Source of the DNA: Oxyruncus cristatus
Lineage: Eukaryota > Chordata > Aves > Passeriformes > Cotingidae
Assembly: GCA_013399855.1 (NCBI GenBank)
Contig: VXAY01005017.1
Span: forward strand, 96,184 to 160,183
Length of the DNA: 64,000 nucleotides
Direction of reading: 5' to 3'
Shown piece after piece: positions 24,740 to 35,839 of this stretch; position 1 is the first letter of the stretch, and every line of letters starts with the position of its first letter. A program made the translations under genes and the position numbers. Under the pieces are notes generated by a model, which saw only the letters and a program-made list of their open reading frames with translations, made no database searches and was not told the origin of the DNA.

Positions 24740-25380
24740 TTTTAAAATTGCCTAGGGATCAGCCAGCAGAGCACAGGCACTGGATGCAACCGTCTGTGAA
24801 GCATATTGTGCAAAGGGGTGTGCAGAAGAGGCCAGGATCTCAGCTGGAATCAACATTGCTGGGCTCCACAATGGGGTGATGTGCCATGGCACAATCCCCA
24901 GCACCAAAAGGAACAACTTTCCCTGTAACATCAGAGTCTTTGACTCTAACTGGACTCCTGAATGAACTCTGGAGGTCTAGGGCTGCAGTGGTGCCTGGGG
25001 CAGTAGGAAATAGTCTTATGCAGGAGATGTGTCTTGCATAGGATGTGTGTCACCAAGTAATGGAGCTGAAGTTGGAAGTCATCAGACTCTGCAGCAGCTT
25101 GTCTTTTTTGAACGTGGAAACCTCTGTGAGGATCAAGGACTACAAGAAAGAAACAGGGTCTACCTATCCAAGTGGGGAAGAAGTATTTCTGCTAACTAGC
25201 AGGCCAAACTGGCGAGAAGAACTTTAAATAAGGAACAGTGAAGGAGTGAGAGGATGACCTGCAGTCAAGTGAGATTTGAGGTTTACTAGGTTGGCAAGCA
25301 AAGTGTGCAGTGACTTGTGAAGACAGACTCCATAACCAGTGAAATAAGGCTGAAGGAGCTCCAGTTCTACTGTTTCAAGC
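24740..25380 (+). mobile_element. Possible 5' portion of an old CR1
   Basis: This moderately GC-richer segment is continuous with the clear CR1 3' region that begins at about 25380. Phrases such as 'GAGGATGACCTGCAGTCAAGTGAGAT...' and '...TTGTGAAGACAGACTCCATAACC' feel like CR1 5' or ORF1 sequence, but no domain can be read. It may be the upstream part of the same insertion or unrelated sequence. Confidence 0.3.
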
Positions 25381-25958
25381 TTTCACAGCAAAGAAAGCCA
25401 ACATCATCCTGGGTAGAATGAGGAAGCACAATGTCAGCCACTAGAAGCACATTATCTTCCTCATCAGCTTAACCCTCATGAGACATATCTGAAGTGCTGA
25501 GACCAGGCCTGGCCTCTTAAATAAAAGGAAGGTATGGACTTCTAAAGTGAGTCCAGAAAAGAGCTACAAAGATTAAGAGTCTGAAGCCTCTGACAAATGA
25601 TGGAAGGCTGAGAGAGCTGGAACTTTTCAGCCTGGAGTAGTCTCAGGGGGATGTTACCAATGTATATAAATACCTGATAAGGGGAGTAGGGAAAGTGGAG
25701 CCAGATTTTTCTCCATGGTGTCCAGTGACAGGAGAAGAAGCAATAGAAAGAAACAAGAATACAAGAAATTTGATTTAAACAGAACTTTTTTTTTTTTTTG
25801 AGTTATGGTGAGTGTGTAAAAAACAAACAAAGAAAGCTGGTATGCCCCAGAGAGGTTGTCCCCAGAGGTGAATTCAAAACCTGACTTGACATGATCCTGA
25901 ACAACCTTTTCTAGCTGACCCTACTTTAAGCGTGGAGGTTGGACCTCGGTACTGTCTC
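25380..25958 (+). mobile_element. CR1 LINE fragment, plus strand
   Basis: A decayed CR1 copy. The succession of marks is GCCAACATCATCCTGGG, the CTCATGAGACATATCTGAAGT region, GAGTCCAGAAAAGAGCTACAAAGATTAAGAG, GGAAGGCTGAGAGAGCTGGAACTTTTCAGCCTGGAG, GTCCAGTGACAGGAG, and near the end ATCCTGAACAACCTTTTCTAGCTGACCCTACTTTAAGCGTGGAGGTTGGACC. These follow the C-terminal part of ORF2 and the 3' end of avian CR1, a chicken-repeat-1 non-LTR retrotransposon. An internal poly(T) and A-rich insertion lies at about 25787-25830. The final ATTCTATG-type repeats are lost. All reading frames are broken. Confidence 0.8.
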
Positions 25959-26467
25959 CCAAGCCACAATATATATAAACCCTTTCACAAATTTACCAAG
26001 CTGCTGAATGGTCTTCTGTTTTTATAGATGTAAAACAGAGACATGCCTGACATATGTAAACCATGAATTTCTGAAAGAAACTTGCCAAGTTTCTACCTAA
26101 TTCATGGTGGGACTTATAATTCCCACACTTCGAAATCGCGTAGCCATAGCACCTTTCATAGATGAGAGAAATACAGGTTAATACTCCTGGAAACCAGAGC
26201 CCTAGATATCAACTAGGCTCTCTGGGTTGTCCTTTGTAAAAAAAAAAGGCATACTATAAAAGTCTCAAAGCAATGTTTTCCCAAGGAAGTTTATAGAGTG
26301 TTGTGAAATGCAGGTTTTACCTAGGACTACTCAATGTTGGCTTTGCAAATAATTAATTATTTCATTTTTGTGAAATGAGGAAGACCTTTTAATTTGCATC
26401 TCCCATAAATAACAGATTTATTTATTTATCAAATTATATTTCTTGAATAGTCTAGCTGTGTCAGGGA

Positions 26468-26560
26468 AAAAAAACAAAAAACAAAAACCAAAACCAAAAA
26501 CAAAACCAAACAAAACCAAAACAAACAAACAACAAAAAAACCCCACCAAACACCAGCAAA
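26468..26560. repeat. A/C-rich low-complexity tract
   Basis: An A-rich stretch with CAAAA, CCAAAA and CAAAC units, a decayed simple repeat lying just before an old LTR remnant. Confidence 0.8.
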
Positions 26561-26569
26561 AACCCTGTG

Positions 26570-26812
26570 GTTTGAGATAACAGTTTAATAACTAAAAAAA
26601 AAGTAAAATACACTACTACCAGTAATCCTAATGATACTACTACTAATAATAATGCTTCTAGTACTCATAATTGTAATGAAAATGAGAGAGAGAAGTAAAT
26701 CCCAATAGAATTGCTTATCACCCATTGACCAAGGCCCATCTCATCCCCAACAGCATTGGCCACTTCCAGCCAGTTCTCTGCAACTCTATCCCAGCTAAAA
26801 CCAGGGAACTGG
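26570..26812 (-). mobile_element. Eroded ERV LTR remnant, family 1
   Basis: The plus strand shows GTTTGAGATAACAGTTTAATAACTAA (the family's GAGATAAAGACAGTTTAAT), then a run of ACT/AAT-like triplets, TTGCTTATCACCCATTGACC (compare TTGCTCACCACTTGCTGACTG in the 57638 copy) and CAACTCTATCCCAGCTAAAACCAGGG, the U3 start of the same family. The middle of the LTR is deleted. It is older than the other copies in the window. Confidence 0.45.
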
Positions 26813-27335
26813 AATAAATGGTCAGGTTAACCTACAGTGTTATTCTGACACTTGGGAAGAAGAAATTAAATAACAGAATACCTTTAAGAAATTTGAAGGA
26901 AAAAAAAAAAAAAGAACTGAAGAGTTTATTGTAAAGAGGAAAACAAAAATGTTTGGCTGTCAAAGCTAACAGAAGATCTGTTAAAGATTTTCTAATAGAT
27001 AGAAAGCTGTTTCAGCTTTAAATTACCATGTTTCATTCAAGTAAGAATGGAATTTACTGTTACTGTTATCAAAGCTACACTTATAACTTTTTAACTGTCT
27101 TTGAATCACTTTGTTCTGATAACTGGAGCCCAGCCGCGGTGAGGGGTAAGGCTGAAGTCTGGGTGTTTAGCAGAGTATGCTGATGAAGTACTCACAAGTG
27201 GAGCAAGCGCAACTTGCACCTCAGGCTGAGCAGCAGCTTGAAACTTAGCCCTGCTGCTAGAGACTTAAAAATTCCTGTTAAGTGAGGTCTAGCTAGAGTA
27301 AACCAATTGCCTGACAAACAAATTATTTTGGATAT

Positions 27336-28501
27336 TGTAGCAGTTTTGACCCTGGCCGGATTTCCAATACTCATCAAAAGCTGCTACATTCTCCCTCCCT
27401 CTGTAATTCCCCACAGGAGAGGAAAAAAAAAAACAAAAAACCTCTGAGGATTCCTGAGGAGAGATGAGGACAGAGAGAAGGCACTTGCTTACAGGCAAAA
27501 CAAACTCGAAGTGGGGGTAGAACTTAAATTTACTGTGAACAGGATAAGACTTAAAAAGAATAAAACAGTCTTAAAACACAACACCTTTCCTCCACCTCCC
27601 CTTCCCTCCATGTTCTCCCTCCTCCCCCCAGCAGTGCAGGGAGATGGAGAAGGGGGGTCAGTTGTTGTCTGAGTCCATCCCTCAGCAGCAGCTCTTCCCA
27701 TTGCGCTGTCCGGCAGGTGACTCCTGCATTGGTGCAGGGGGCTCTCTCTGCACTCTGATGGTTTTCTGTGTGGGCTGCAAGGGGACATCTTGTTTCACCA
27801 AAGTCTTCAACATGGCTACAGGGGGGTAATGGCTCTGAGTCCTTCCCCTGTTTCCGTGGGGGTCCTTTCCCATGGGAGATAGTCCTTGATAGGCCTCTCC
27901 AGCATGAGTCCATCCCTTGGGCCACAGCTCTTCCTAATCTGCTGTCCCGTGGGTCACAAATGAGCTGCACCAGTGTGGATCCCCCACAGAGCCACAAGTC
28001 CTGCCCGGGACAACTTGCTCCAGTATGGGTGTTTCTCTCTCCATGGGCCACAGATCTCCAGCAGGACTCTGCTTTATCTTAGGCCTCCGACGAGGTCACA
28101 TCCTCCCCATGCATCCATCAGTTCCAGCATAGGTTCCTCCATGAGCTGCAGGGGGTCTCTGTACCTAAAAGTTCTTCCACCAGTGGCAGGGGTTTCAGCT
28201 CTAAGTCTTCCCCCCCTCCCCTCCTGCTGCACTCACCCTGGAGTCTACATGGTTATCCCATGTTCTCCTCTGCTCGTCTCCGGGCTGGAATTTCTTCTGG
28301 GTACCAACCATCTCTTTCTCTGTTTTTAAATATGTTATCACAGAAGCACATCTCATTGGCTCTGCTTTGACAGGAAATCCCTCCTGGAGCTGGCGATCAT
28401 TGGCTCCTGATAGGACAGTGAAACTTCTAGCAGTTTCCAACTGAAATCACCTCTATGGCCTCCCCTACTACCAAAAAACCCAGCCACCTGAACCCATGAC
28501 A
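27336..28501 (-). mobile_element. Solo LTR, avian ERV, family 2 (full length)
   Basis: This is a minus-strand LTR of 1,166 bp. Its own sense begins TGTCATGGGTTCAGGTGG and ends GTCAAAACTGCTACA. An exact 5-bp duplication, GATAT, lies at 27331-27335 and 28502-28506. On the minus strand a CACAGGCAT-like and ATATTTAAAAACAGAG segment at about 28320-28340 is the probable TATA region. The inside holds tandem CT/GT-rich units that share order and wording with the 9922-11089 copy. No gag, pol or env sequence is present. The ORFs across it (up to 166 codons on the minus strand) come from base composition and carry no domain. Confidence 0.9.
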
Positions 28502-28885
28502 GATATAGAAACCGGAACTATGCTATAATTAAAGGTATATTTCAGGAATCTGAAATTGGATGCTATCGTTTTTCAGCCTAGTTGTCTATCTTATTTTCTT
28601 CCATATCAAAATACTAGTTGATTCGTATTTGTAAATAGAGAAAATTAACAAGTGTCAGCAGGTTTAGCTTAAGTTTTCCTCAGCTTCTGGGTGAAGATTC
28701 AGGACCCTGTTTTGTCAGCAGACTTTAAGCTTAGGCCAACTTGCTGCCAAACCAGCCCAGAGAGGTAAGCGATATATTTGGATCTTCTGCAAATCATTAA
28801 GATCCTTAGTTTCTGTTAAAAATACTGATGAATCCTTCTCCCTTTAGAGATTTCAGAACAATGGACAGATTTGGAGAGAAATCTG

Positions 28886-29147
28886 TCATAGAATCATAGA
28901 ATGGTTTGGGTTGAAATGGACCTTTGAGATCATCAAGTTCCAACCCTCCTGCCATGGGCAGGGACACCTTCCACTAGACCAGGATGCTCAGAGCCCCATC
29001 CAACCTGACCTTGAATGCTTCCAGGGATGGGGCATCCACAACTTCTCTGGGCAATTTGTTCCAGTGCCTCACCAAGCTCACAGTAAAGAATTTCTTCCCA
29101 ATATCTAACCGAAACCTACTCTCTTTCAGTTTGAAACCATTAAAATC
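28886..29147 (-). mobile_element. CR1 LINE 3' end, minus strand
   Basis: The plus strand starts TCATAGAATCATAGAATGG, the reverse of the CR1 3' terminal repeat (ATTCTATGATTCTATGA), and runs through ...CCATGGGCAGGGACACC..., ...CAGAGCCCCATCCAACCTGACC... and ...TTCTTCCCAATATCTAACC..., ending where the CR1 match stops after TTTGAAACCATT. In sense it encodes the tail of ORF2 (FRLDIGKKFFTVSLVRHWNK on the minus frame 28974-29192). It is 5'-truncated at about 260 bp, as most CR1 copies are. It is well preserved compared with others here, so relatively young. Confidence 0.92.
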
Positions 29148-29149
29148 TC

Positions 29150-31807
29150 TCTGATGTTTATTTGTGTCTTTAGGCATAAATATTCCTGGCAAAATTTGTC
29201 CTACAGAATCCTAAAAAAAAAAAAAAAAAAAAACATCAAAAAGCTTCAAAGATGTACTTTTCTCCTGATACATAACCAGGAAAGGTCTTTGAAATAAGTT
29301 GAGGAAATCTCCCCAAGAATTGAAATGATCTCTATACCCCTGAAAAATGGAAATAGAAACTTGTCCAATAGTACGACAAATAAAAAAGATGTGAAAAAGA
29401 AGGCTGAGGGGGGTGTGGAGGGGTGGTTATGTGAGGAGGAAGTGTTAACTCCAAAATTAGTACTTTTCCTTTGAGAGGGTCTACCTGCAGTCTTGCCTGT
29501 ACAACTCTTGAATTAAAAACTCAGAACAGGATAAGTTTGGACCCTTTAGTATGCAAATACTCTCTTGGGGCAATTGCACCTGCTCATCTTATGTCTTTTC
29601 AATGCAATGGGTAACTGGTTTAATTTAGCTAACAGCCTGATGCTTTAGGCATCCTGCTTCACTGGTTTGCACAAGATTCCAGCTTTAATACTTTCCTAAA
29701 GTTTAAATTAGAATTTTGACTGCTGCTGAACTTTTGAAATTACTTTATCTGATATATAATTCCAGCAGCTCAATGCCAGTAAAAATGCTAATTATTACTT
29801 AAGTCCAAATATGAGTTGAGTTTGTGAAATGCAATAAAGTCAGGTTTTCTAAGTATTTTCATAATGTCCTTTTGCAAATGTCATAAAATTTTAAGATACT
29901 AATAATTCTATTACTTGACAGCATTATGAATTATGAACAAATCATATTCTCCTTCTATTCCCTTTTGAAGGATGTTTTTAGTGCAAGTAATAGGCAAAAG
30001 TTTCAAGTTCTTAAAATAGAGCTTCCTTGGTCAAAATGGCTTTACTAAAATCAAGACAAGTCCACCCTGAGCTTCCACAGAGTCATACACTGGACATAAA
30101 TGAGAAAAAATAAATTGACAGAGAAAGAGAAGATGAAAGCAAAAAGAGTAGATATTTTTATTTAATGAATGTTTTACATGGTTATAGTTTGCAACAAAAA
30201 AGCAAATAAGGGAATCAAAAAGGAGATGATATAACTCTTTTTCATAGTGGTTTTGTTTTCAGCTTTTTTCTTTTTAAATTTTGTACCAAAAAGTCTACCG
30301 AACACCTGAACCATGACTGTGATGGCATTTATTCTTTCTTATGCCTCTATTCACCTATTTGCTTCAGTTAGACCTGTTCTGGTGTTGCCTAAAATGGAAG
30401 AAGAGGACTTTCTGGGTAATATTAAGAGACCAGTCTTTAATTAAAGTGCTTTAAGGCACAGTAGATACAGAAGTGTACTGTAGTGTATGATACAGCATTG
30501 GGTTTGTACAATTTTATAGCTCTAATTAATTTTCATATCTAATGGATATGTCCTACCCAAAAATTGTCCCCCCCCAAGAACCTCCCTCAGGTCTGCCCCT
30601 CAGCACGCCTTCCCAGAATTGAGTCAGAGGTCTTAAGATCCTTCATCATCATCATCACCCTTAAGTCACATGCCTTCTTTGGAGCTTCTCCAAGGTCTCT
30701 GGGCTTTCTAGATTGTTTTGTCTACAATGATATCTTTCTAGGTACGTGTCCCAAAAAGGATGTACTTGCTAAAATCTTTTCCTTGAAGAGAACATTAAAA
30801 AATATGGAAGAATTTCAGGAATTTGATATGAAGCATGAGAAAGTAGTTATAGATAACTGCTATTTTCAGGTGTTAGAAACTATACAGCTATATTAAAAAA
30901 TCTATATGCTACAAATATGCTACAAGAATCCTAAGGCGTCACTGGGCTGGATAAGATGGTGTATGTTGGTGTATTTCTGCTTTTCCTGTTCTCCCAAAAA
31001 AACCCCAAAACAACCTAACATGCAAAGTATTGAACAAGCTTTATGCCTCACAGAAAATGCTCATGACTTGTAGTGAAGAGGTTGGCATTTTGTGTATGGC
31101 TCTACAACACTGGGGACATCTATTTCAGATCTCAGGGCAATACTGTTTAGATTTTAAACAAATTTGTATTCTTTTTATTTTTGTCTGAAAACCTAGTAGA
31201 GTTTAAACTGTGCCATTTTTTTTCCAAGTATTCCTCATCTTGCTCCACATTAAAGAAAGCGTTGTAATGTCAAGTGTTTCTAATTCACCTGCCTTGGATT
31301 GGCAGTCATTCTGTCTCTTTCTAAGACTTAGGATATACTGTCAGATTCGGTGTAAAGTAATGCCTTCTCTTGGGATGAGACATTCAAGCAATTTCTCTAA
31401 CCTCAATGAACACAAAAGCCTCTAACCTTCCCTCCTCTCTCCAGTAATTCATCACCACTTTCTCCACCATTCCACTGACAACTTCTGTGTACTCCAGACT
31501 TCTCCTTTAATCCTGAGGTAACATAACAGAAAACAAGGAATAACAGTTTAGCAAAAGAAACCTCTTATCACTTACCCATTTCTCTTTAATCTCTTGAGAG
31601 TTAGTCAACCGACTGACCCTACCTTTTCTGACTAATAAACTGTAAAAGAAAGATCCTTTTGACTGAAATATCTTGAACTAATCACAGCCAAAAAAAAAAA
31701 AAAACCAAAAACATCAGACTATTTTACAAAACAGCCTAATTACAAAATTAGACTGAAAATCTGACTTAACTCAAAGGCATACAACAAGTTAGTGATATAA
31801 ATTTTTA
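29150..31807. other. AT-rich sequence, no gene seen
   Basis: It has a poly(A) run at 29213-29233 and otherwise unique-looking sequence. A 110-codon plus-strand frame at 30564-30896 has no recognisable domain and is judged chance. Confidence 0.45.
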
Positions 31808-31867
31808 ACAAGTTGGACTTAATATCTTAGAGGTCTTTGCCAATCTAAACGATTCTATGATTCTATT
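31808..31867 (+). mobile_element. CR1 3' terminal fragment, plus strand
   Basis: About 60 bp: TTGGACTTAATATCTTAGAGGTCTTTGCCAATCTAAACGATTCTATGATTCTATT. This is the standard end of CR1 (GGACTNGATGATCTT...AGGTC...CCAACC...), with two ATTCTATG-like units. Everything upstream is lost or unrecognisable. Confidence 0.8.
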
Positions 31868-32566
31868 TTCCATTTAATATTAAAGCAATTATATTTTTAG
31901 CTATTTGATGACAAAAGCATAACTAGCATAACTAACATAACAAAATATATTAAGCCCAATGTTTCCACATAAATGAGTGATGATATCCTTAATGTTGTGC
32001 ATGTTAAGATCTAAAACTGGAGTTGGACTTAAGAAAGAAACAATCAATTTGTGGTTTTGAAAACTTGGCATTAAGAATTCTTTCTTTCAATAAAACCTGT
32101 ATTAATGCATTTTATTTTATTTTCTATTGTGTGGTCATTTGTTGTATTATAGTATTAACTTTTCCTGAAAACTTTGAAAGGATTTCTTTGGAGAACTTTA
32201 TTTCTTTGGATATATTCCTTGATCTCCTAATAAGAAATTGATGTAAATAAATTAACAATGTGCAAATGTCCATGGTGCCGTGTGACTAGGTTTGTAGTCA
32301 GGATAAATTGCTGAAGCACCAGGTGAGTTGACATTTTCCCAGTGAATAGTGTAGAAGGGGTTATCAACAATAAGCATGTGAGATAAATCTGTATAGTTTG
32401 CATATCAATATGTTTTCAACATGAAGTTCAAAATGGACGGTTTAGGACAAAATCAATTTCCCAGCGTGTTACAATCTATCACAACAATTAATGACAGACA
32501 GATGCAAAGACAGCCTCTATTAGTCATCTTCTATGAAAATTCCTGGAAGAAGAAAAATTAAATCTG

Positions 32567-32940
32567 TCATAGAATCATAGAATGGCTTGAGTTAGAAAGT
32601 ACCTTAAAGATCATCTAGTTCCAACCCCCTGTCATGGGCAGGGTCACCTTCCACTAGACCAGGTTGCTCAGAGCCCCATCCAACCTGACCTTGAGCACTT
32701 CCAGGGATAGAAATCTCACAGCTTCTCTGGGCAACTTGTTCCAGTGCCTCACCAAGCTCACAGTAAAGAATTTCTTCCCAATATCTAACCTAAACTTACT
32801 CCCTTTCAGTTTGAAACCATTCCCCCTTGTCCTGTCACAACATACTCCTGAAAAAAGTCTCTGTCTTTCCTGTAGGCTCACTTCTGGTACTGGAAAGCCA
32901 CAATTAGGTCACCCCAAAGCCTTCTCTTTTCCAGGCTGAA
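32567..32940 (-). mobile_element. CR1 LINE 3' end, minus strand
   Basis: The reverse CR1 terminus TCATAGAATCATAGAATGG is followed by the same order of marks as at 28886, but extends further into ORF2 (to CAAAGCCTTCTCTTTTCCAGGCTGAA). The minus frame 32654-32881 still gives about 75 codons with SRLF.GVCCDRTRGN-like and FRLDIGKKFF words, typical of the CR1 ORF2 C-terminus. It is 5'-truncated at about 374 bp and close in sequence to the 28886 copy. Confidence 0.92.
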
Positions 32941-32944
32941 TGCC

Positions 32945-34480
32945 TGGCAATACTCTAAATAGACTTTAACAATGAAGAGTAAATTATCTTGATGCCAGTA
33001 ATATGAAACTTAGAGGGAGATGAATTGGCACTAAATTAGTAATTAAAATATTTCTTTTGCACATTTTAAGTGTTGAAGATGTTTGTTGTTTTGATACAGA
33101 ATCAGGTTGTTAACATATCTCTTATGAAAAATTAATTATAAATATTATAGCTTTCAGTTCAAGAGTGGTATGAATTTGATTGTTAACCTTCCTTTCAGAT
33201 ATGCTCTTTAAAATGAGCATATCCATGAATACTCTTTAAGATCTTTATTTCCATTAACATCTTTCAGGGTCATTGGGATTAAGGGTAGGTCAAGCAAAAG
33301 ATTTGAGTTTTTGATTTAGTTATTATGAGAGCTTCTTAGTTTCTGATAAGTTGTAGTAGAGCTAACACAATTTCATAATCTCTCAGCCTGTGACAAGGTA
33401 AATTGAAAGTTATAATTTCATGACCTGATAAATGCACTATAATATCAGTTCCTATTTTCATGCCTGGAAGAACAAACAAATATTTTTCTACTTCATTTTT
33501 GAATACCTAAGATGTTTATGAACTGCAGCAAACTATGTATGCCCCAGCTAATATTGTTTTAATATCATAAAGCTGCCCTGGAGTGAAAATATCAATTTCT
33601 GTGGCAGATTACTGGAAAATTCTAGTCAAAACCAATTATCTATGGTTATTTTCAAGCTTGTAGATCATTCATTATTAATGGATGAGTTAATTAAATTAAT
33701 TTCAGTGAAAATGTTGAGACAGAGCAATTCCTGTTGAGGTAATATGCCAAGATATACCAGGAGATGTCTGCTTCTTCATTAATTTTGTCTTGATTGAGGT
33801 TAGGTAAATCCCTCTGAGAGGCTCTTAGCAAACCTTAGTCCTTTAGGTGAGAATCATTTTCTTCTAAAGGCAGTCTTCTGTATAAATAGTGATATGTTTT
33901 TCTCTTGGCTCAAACAAGAAATTGAGAGTTACGTTAAGATTTTCTATATTATAACTGCTTTTAATTTGTTAAGCATGAAGATTAAAGCTGCCTTGTGCAA
34001 AATTTATCAAGAGCTGTTGCCCTTGTGTCTTCTGGTGAGTAGAATAGATTCTGTGACCTTGAATTAAGTTTGACCACTGGGTGCATAGTTTAGGTTTTCA
34101 ATAGCTTGTGTTTCAGGAACAGATAAGTGGAAACAATTAACAAGAGAGGAATTCCCTTGAGCTCCAGCTGCTCCAGGCCCTCAGGAGTGTCTGAGCAGTG
34201 GTGTGCTCATGATATCTACTAGAGAGCTTTTACCATTTAAATTTCTCAGCTTTCCTCTTTTACAGCTAGAAAACATGATCTAATTAGTTTTTTCATCTTT
34301 TTTCTCTATTCACCAGGAAAGACACATTGACAGCAATTTAATTAAATGTTGAAATAATTGTTGGTAGTTACTAGAACTTAAGATGACAGAGATTTCCCGC
34401 ACTCCTTAATGGTCTCAGCCTGTGCATGTATTGGGATCGTGTTACTTGGGGGTTTGGAGGGGATGGTGCTGTTTCATGGT
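32945..34480. other. AT-rich sequence, no gene seen
   Basis: Nothing recognisable was seen between the CR1 copy and the T/G-rich repeat. Confidence 0.5.
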
Positions 34481-34484
34481 TTTG

Positions 34485-34645
34485 GGTTTCCTTTTGTTGT
34501 TGTTGTTGTTGTTGTTGTTTTTTATTGGTTGGTTGGTGGCTTTTTTTTTTGTTGTTGTTTGTTTTTTTGTTTAGGAAGGGAGTTGTTTGGTTGTTTGGTT
34601 TGGTTTGGTTTGTTGGTTTTTTTTGTGTTTGTTTTTTTTTTTAGC
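34485..34645. repeat. (GTT)n and T/G-rich low complexity
   Basis: About eight GTT units, then GGTTGGTTGG, T runs and GGTTTGGTTTGG units. It produces artificial poly-Val/Phe/Cys open frames. Confidence 0.9.
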
Positions 34646-34873
34646 AAGTAAGGCCTTTCATAGAGACTGCTGGAAGTTTGCTTATCTACCAGAAAGAACT
34701 TGTGATCTTGTTCTGTGGTCCTCAATTACAAGGCTTTAACTCCTGTCTGTCAGTAAAGGGGATGAAGAAAATTCCCTTTTTTTCTGAGCTTTCTTCAGTA
34801 TACAGTCTGGTGGAGAAGTATGGCCAAATAGGCCATACCCTAAAATCAGTTTCTGTAGCATAATTCCTTTGTG

Positions 34874-35366
34874 TCACAGAATACAGCGTGGTTGATGTCA
34901 GAAGGGATCACCTAAAACTAGTTGCCCAGGACCATATCCAGACAGCTTTTGAATGTCTCCTGAGAGGGACACTCTACAACCTCTCTGGACAGCCTATGCC
35001 AGTACTCAGTCACACTCTCAGGGAAAAATTGTTTTGTAACATTCAGGAGGAACCTCCAGTGTTTCAGTTTGTGCCCATTGCCTCTGGTCTGTCACTGGTT
35101 ACCAATGAGAAGAATCCAGCTCCGAGCTCTTTGCACCTGTCCTTCAGGTTTTTTGTGCATACTGGTGATATCCCCTCTGAGTCTTCTTTTTTCTAGGTTG
35201 AGCAGTCTTACCTCTCTCAGCCTTTCCTCCTAGGTCAGATGCTCTGGTGCCTTTATCATATTCATGGCCTTTTACTTCACTCTTTTGGGTATGTCCATGT
35301 CTTTCTTGTACTGGAAAGTCCAGGTCTGGACACAAGACTCCATGTGTGGCCTCACCAGGGCTGGTA
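34874..35366 (-). mobile_element. CR1 LINE fragment, minus strand
   Basis: The plus strand reads TCACAGAATACAGCGTGG, GGATCACCTAAAACTAGTTG, CTCTGGACAGCCTATGCCAGT, ...GTTTCAGTTTGTGCCCATTGCCTCTGG..., ...GGTTGAGCAGTCTTACCTCTCTCAGCC... and ...GGACACAAGACTCCATGTGTGGCCTCACCAGGGCTG. This is the inverse of the CR1 3' half, of a subfamily different from the 28886 and 32567 copies (CACAGAAT terminus). It is about 490 bp and 5'-truncated. Confidence 0.85.
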
Positions 35367-35416
35367 ATGAAAATTATTTTTGTTTAAATAATAGAAAAAT
35401 GTAAATGATGGTGAAT

Positions 35417-35835
35417 TAATTTTCCTGTGGCCATACACTAAAATTCTGCCAGAGCAGAGAGGGATCAGAGGCTGCCTGTGGCCATGAGTGAGCATCAAGG
35501 GTTCCATCAGAGGGGTCAGGGCAAAGCCTGGCAGCCAGACCCCGGCCCAGTGCCCCAGCCAGGAGCTGGGCAGCCGAAGGGCACAGGAGCTGCCCCAACC
35601 CCTGCCATCAGAGTGGGGATGGAAATGGGTTGAGGCCAGGGCAGGACATGGGCCCTTGGGTGAGCCCAGCTCAGTGGGGCCCATGGTCAGGCAGGGCAGG
35701 GCCTGGAGACCAGCTGGAGACCAGCCCTGTCATCACTGGGGCAGGGGCTGATGGCCATGGGGCTGGCCTGGGGTCTGGCCTTGGGCAGGATGGGGGGAGA
35801 CATGGGGCACTGGGCAGAGATAGCCAAGGCTAATA
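35417..35835. other. GC-rich, CpG-poor insert of unknown origin
   Basis: About 420 bp, very rich in CAGG, CCAG, GGCC and GGGCA words, within AT-rich DNA. CpG is nearly absent, so it looks like old methylated DNA and not an active CpG island. The opposing ORFs (about 60-110 codons) have no recognised motif. CCTGTGGCCAT occurs at about 35425 and again at about 35475. It may be part of an ERV LTR or internal region that I cannot name. Confidence 0.5.
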
Positions 35836-35839
35836 GTGC

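Noticed and set aside
27551..28051. 166-codon minus-strand ORF
   Set aside because: Inside the LTR at 27336-28501; not shared as an open frame with the sister LTRs.
30564..30896. 110-codon plus-strand ORF
   Set aside because: No recognisable domain, no acceptor-defined start and no repeat family; length is within chance for a 64-kb window.
28880..32567. AAATCTG directly before both CR1 copies at 28886 and 32567
   Set aside because: Only seven bases are shared and the sequence further out differs; this may be chance or a target preference and does not show a segmental duplication.
34409..34651. 80-codon and 72-codon plus ORFs rich in Val, Phe and Cys
   Set aside because: They translate a (GTT)n and T/G-rich simple repeat.
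35352..35751. Opposing ORFs of 60-110 codons in the GC-rich block
   Set aside because: GC-rich, stop-poor composition explains them; both strands are open at once and no motif is seen.
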